The translations under genes and the position numbers were made by a program. Of a stretch of DNA of 6,383 nucleotides, positions 6,306-6,383 are shown piece by piece; position 1 is the first letter of the stretch, and each line of letters opens with the position of its first letter. The notes beneath the pieces were generated by a model, which worked only from the letters and a program-made list of their open reading frames with translations, did no database searches and was not told where the DNA came from. Source of the stretch: JACJXF01 sp964349045 (GTDB lineage: Bacteria; Bacteroidota; Bacteroidia; Bacteroidales; GCA-2748055); contig CAYGFI010000222.1 in assembly GCA_964349045.1 (NCBI GenBank), forward strand, positions 1 to 6,383, in the 5' to 3' direction.

Positions 6306-6343
6306 AAAAGTGATAATCTTAGCGGGTTATCGCTTTTTTTCTT
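6306..6343 (+). terminator. Rho-independent terminator after tRNA-Leu
   Basis: AAAAGTGATAA (6306-6316) pairs with TTATCGCTTTT (6327-6337, one G-U) and can extend two pairs inward. The loop is about 6-10 bases, and a run of seven T (6334-6340) plus two more after a C follows. It lies three bases after the tRNA end and should terminate the tRNA transcript. Confidence 0.85.
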
Positions 6344-6365
6344 AATTATAGAATAATTTCTAGAA

Positions 6366-6383
6366 ATGGCTGCGGTGTACATA
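6366..6383 (+). CDS. Possible start of a downstream gene (GIY-YIG-like N-terminus), partial
   Basis: ATG 6366 opens a frame reading MAAVYI to the window edge; an in-frame TAA (6354-6356) lies upstream, so the start must be near here. Small GIY-YIG (UvrC-type) endonuclease domain proteins, frequent beside tRNA genes in Bacteroidota, commonly begin with a similar short VYI strand. Six residues are far too few for a firm call, and there is no ribosome binding site to support the start. Confidence 0.25.

Noticed and set aside
6065..6382. Reverse-strand 105-codon open frame containing GAGIEPAQ
   Set aside because: It is the antisense reading of the tRNA-Leu gene, its terminator and the structured region; GAGIEPAQ-like peptides are a known artefact of translating across tRNA genes.

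Overview
The window looks like a piece of a Bacteroidota chromosome (Marinilabiliales/Bacteroidales-like; this is inferred, no search was run). The evidence is AT-rich DNA, starts preceded by A-rich stretches instead of Shine-Dalgarno sequences, a tRNA without an encoded CCA end, and very PAS-rich hybrid histidine kinases next to an Rcp1-type single-domain receiver.

Positions 49-5532 form a tight two-component signalling operon on the + strand. A stand-alone CheY/Rcp1-type response regulator (49-504) overlaps by 4 bp (ATGA) a 1288-residue hybrid kinase (501-4367) with the order receiver, five PAS domains, coiled coil, HisKA, HATPase, receiver, C-terminal helical tail. That gene overlaps by 8 bp a 390-residue receiver-HisKA-HATPase kinase (4360-5532). 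The overlaps suggest translational coupling and co-production. Across the three proteins there are four complete receivers and two phospho-accepting HisKA histidines, which could form a branched phosphorelay. No DNA-binding output domain is present, so the output is probably protein-protein contact or another target encoded elsewhere.

After this operon the sequence becomes a graveyard. At 5583-5829 there is the first half of a receiver closely resembling that of the preceding kinase. It is joined out of frame, at an A-rich stretch, to the last ~26 residues of a SpoIIE/PP2C-type serine phosphatase. This looks like the two ends of a receiver-SpoIIE response regulator (RsbU-like output protein) whose centre was deleted. 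It is directly followed by a decayed ABC-transporter ATPase fragment (about 5842-5957) with a ruined Walker A, then by a short degenerate heptamer array (5958-5992).

The last 400 bases hold an apparently structured non-coding stretch (about 6083-6181), flanked by two imperfect 38-bp direct repeats (6041-6078 and 6193-6230). The second repeat runs into the first 11 bases of an intact tRNA-Leu(CAA) gene (6220-6303), so the start of this tRNA and its upstream sequence exist twice. A rho-independent terminator follows the tRNA. The window ends six codons into a possible new gene (6366 onward) whose first residues would fit a GIY-YIG nuclease domain protein, though six residues cannot prove it.
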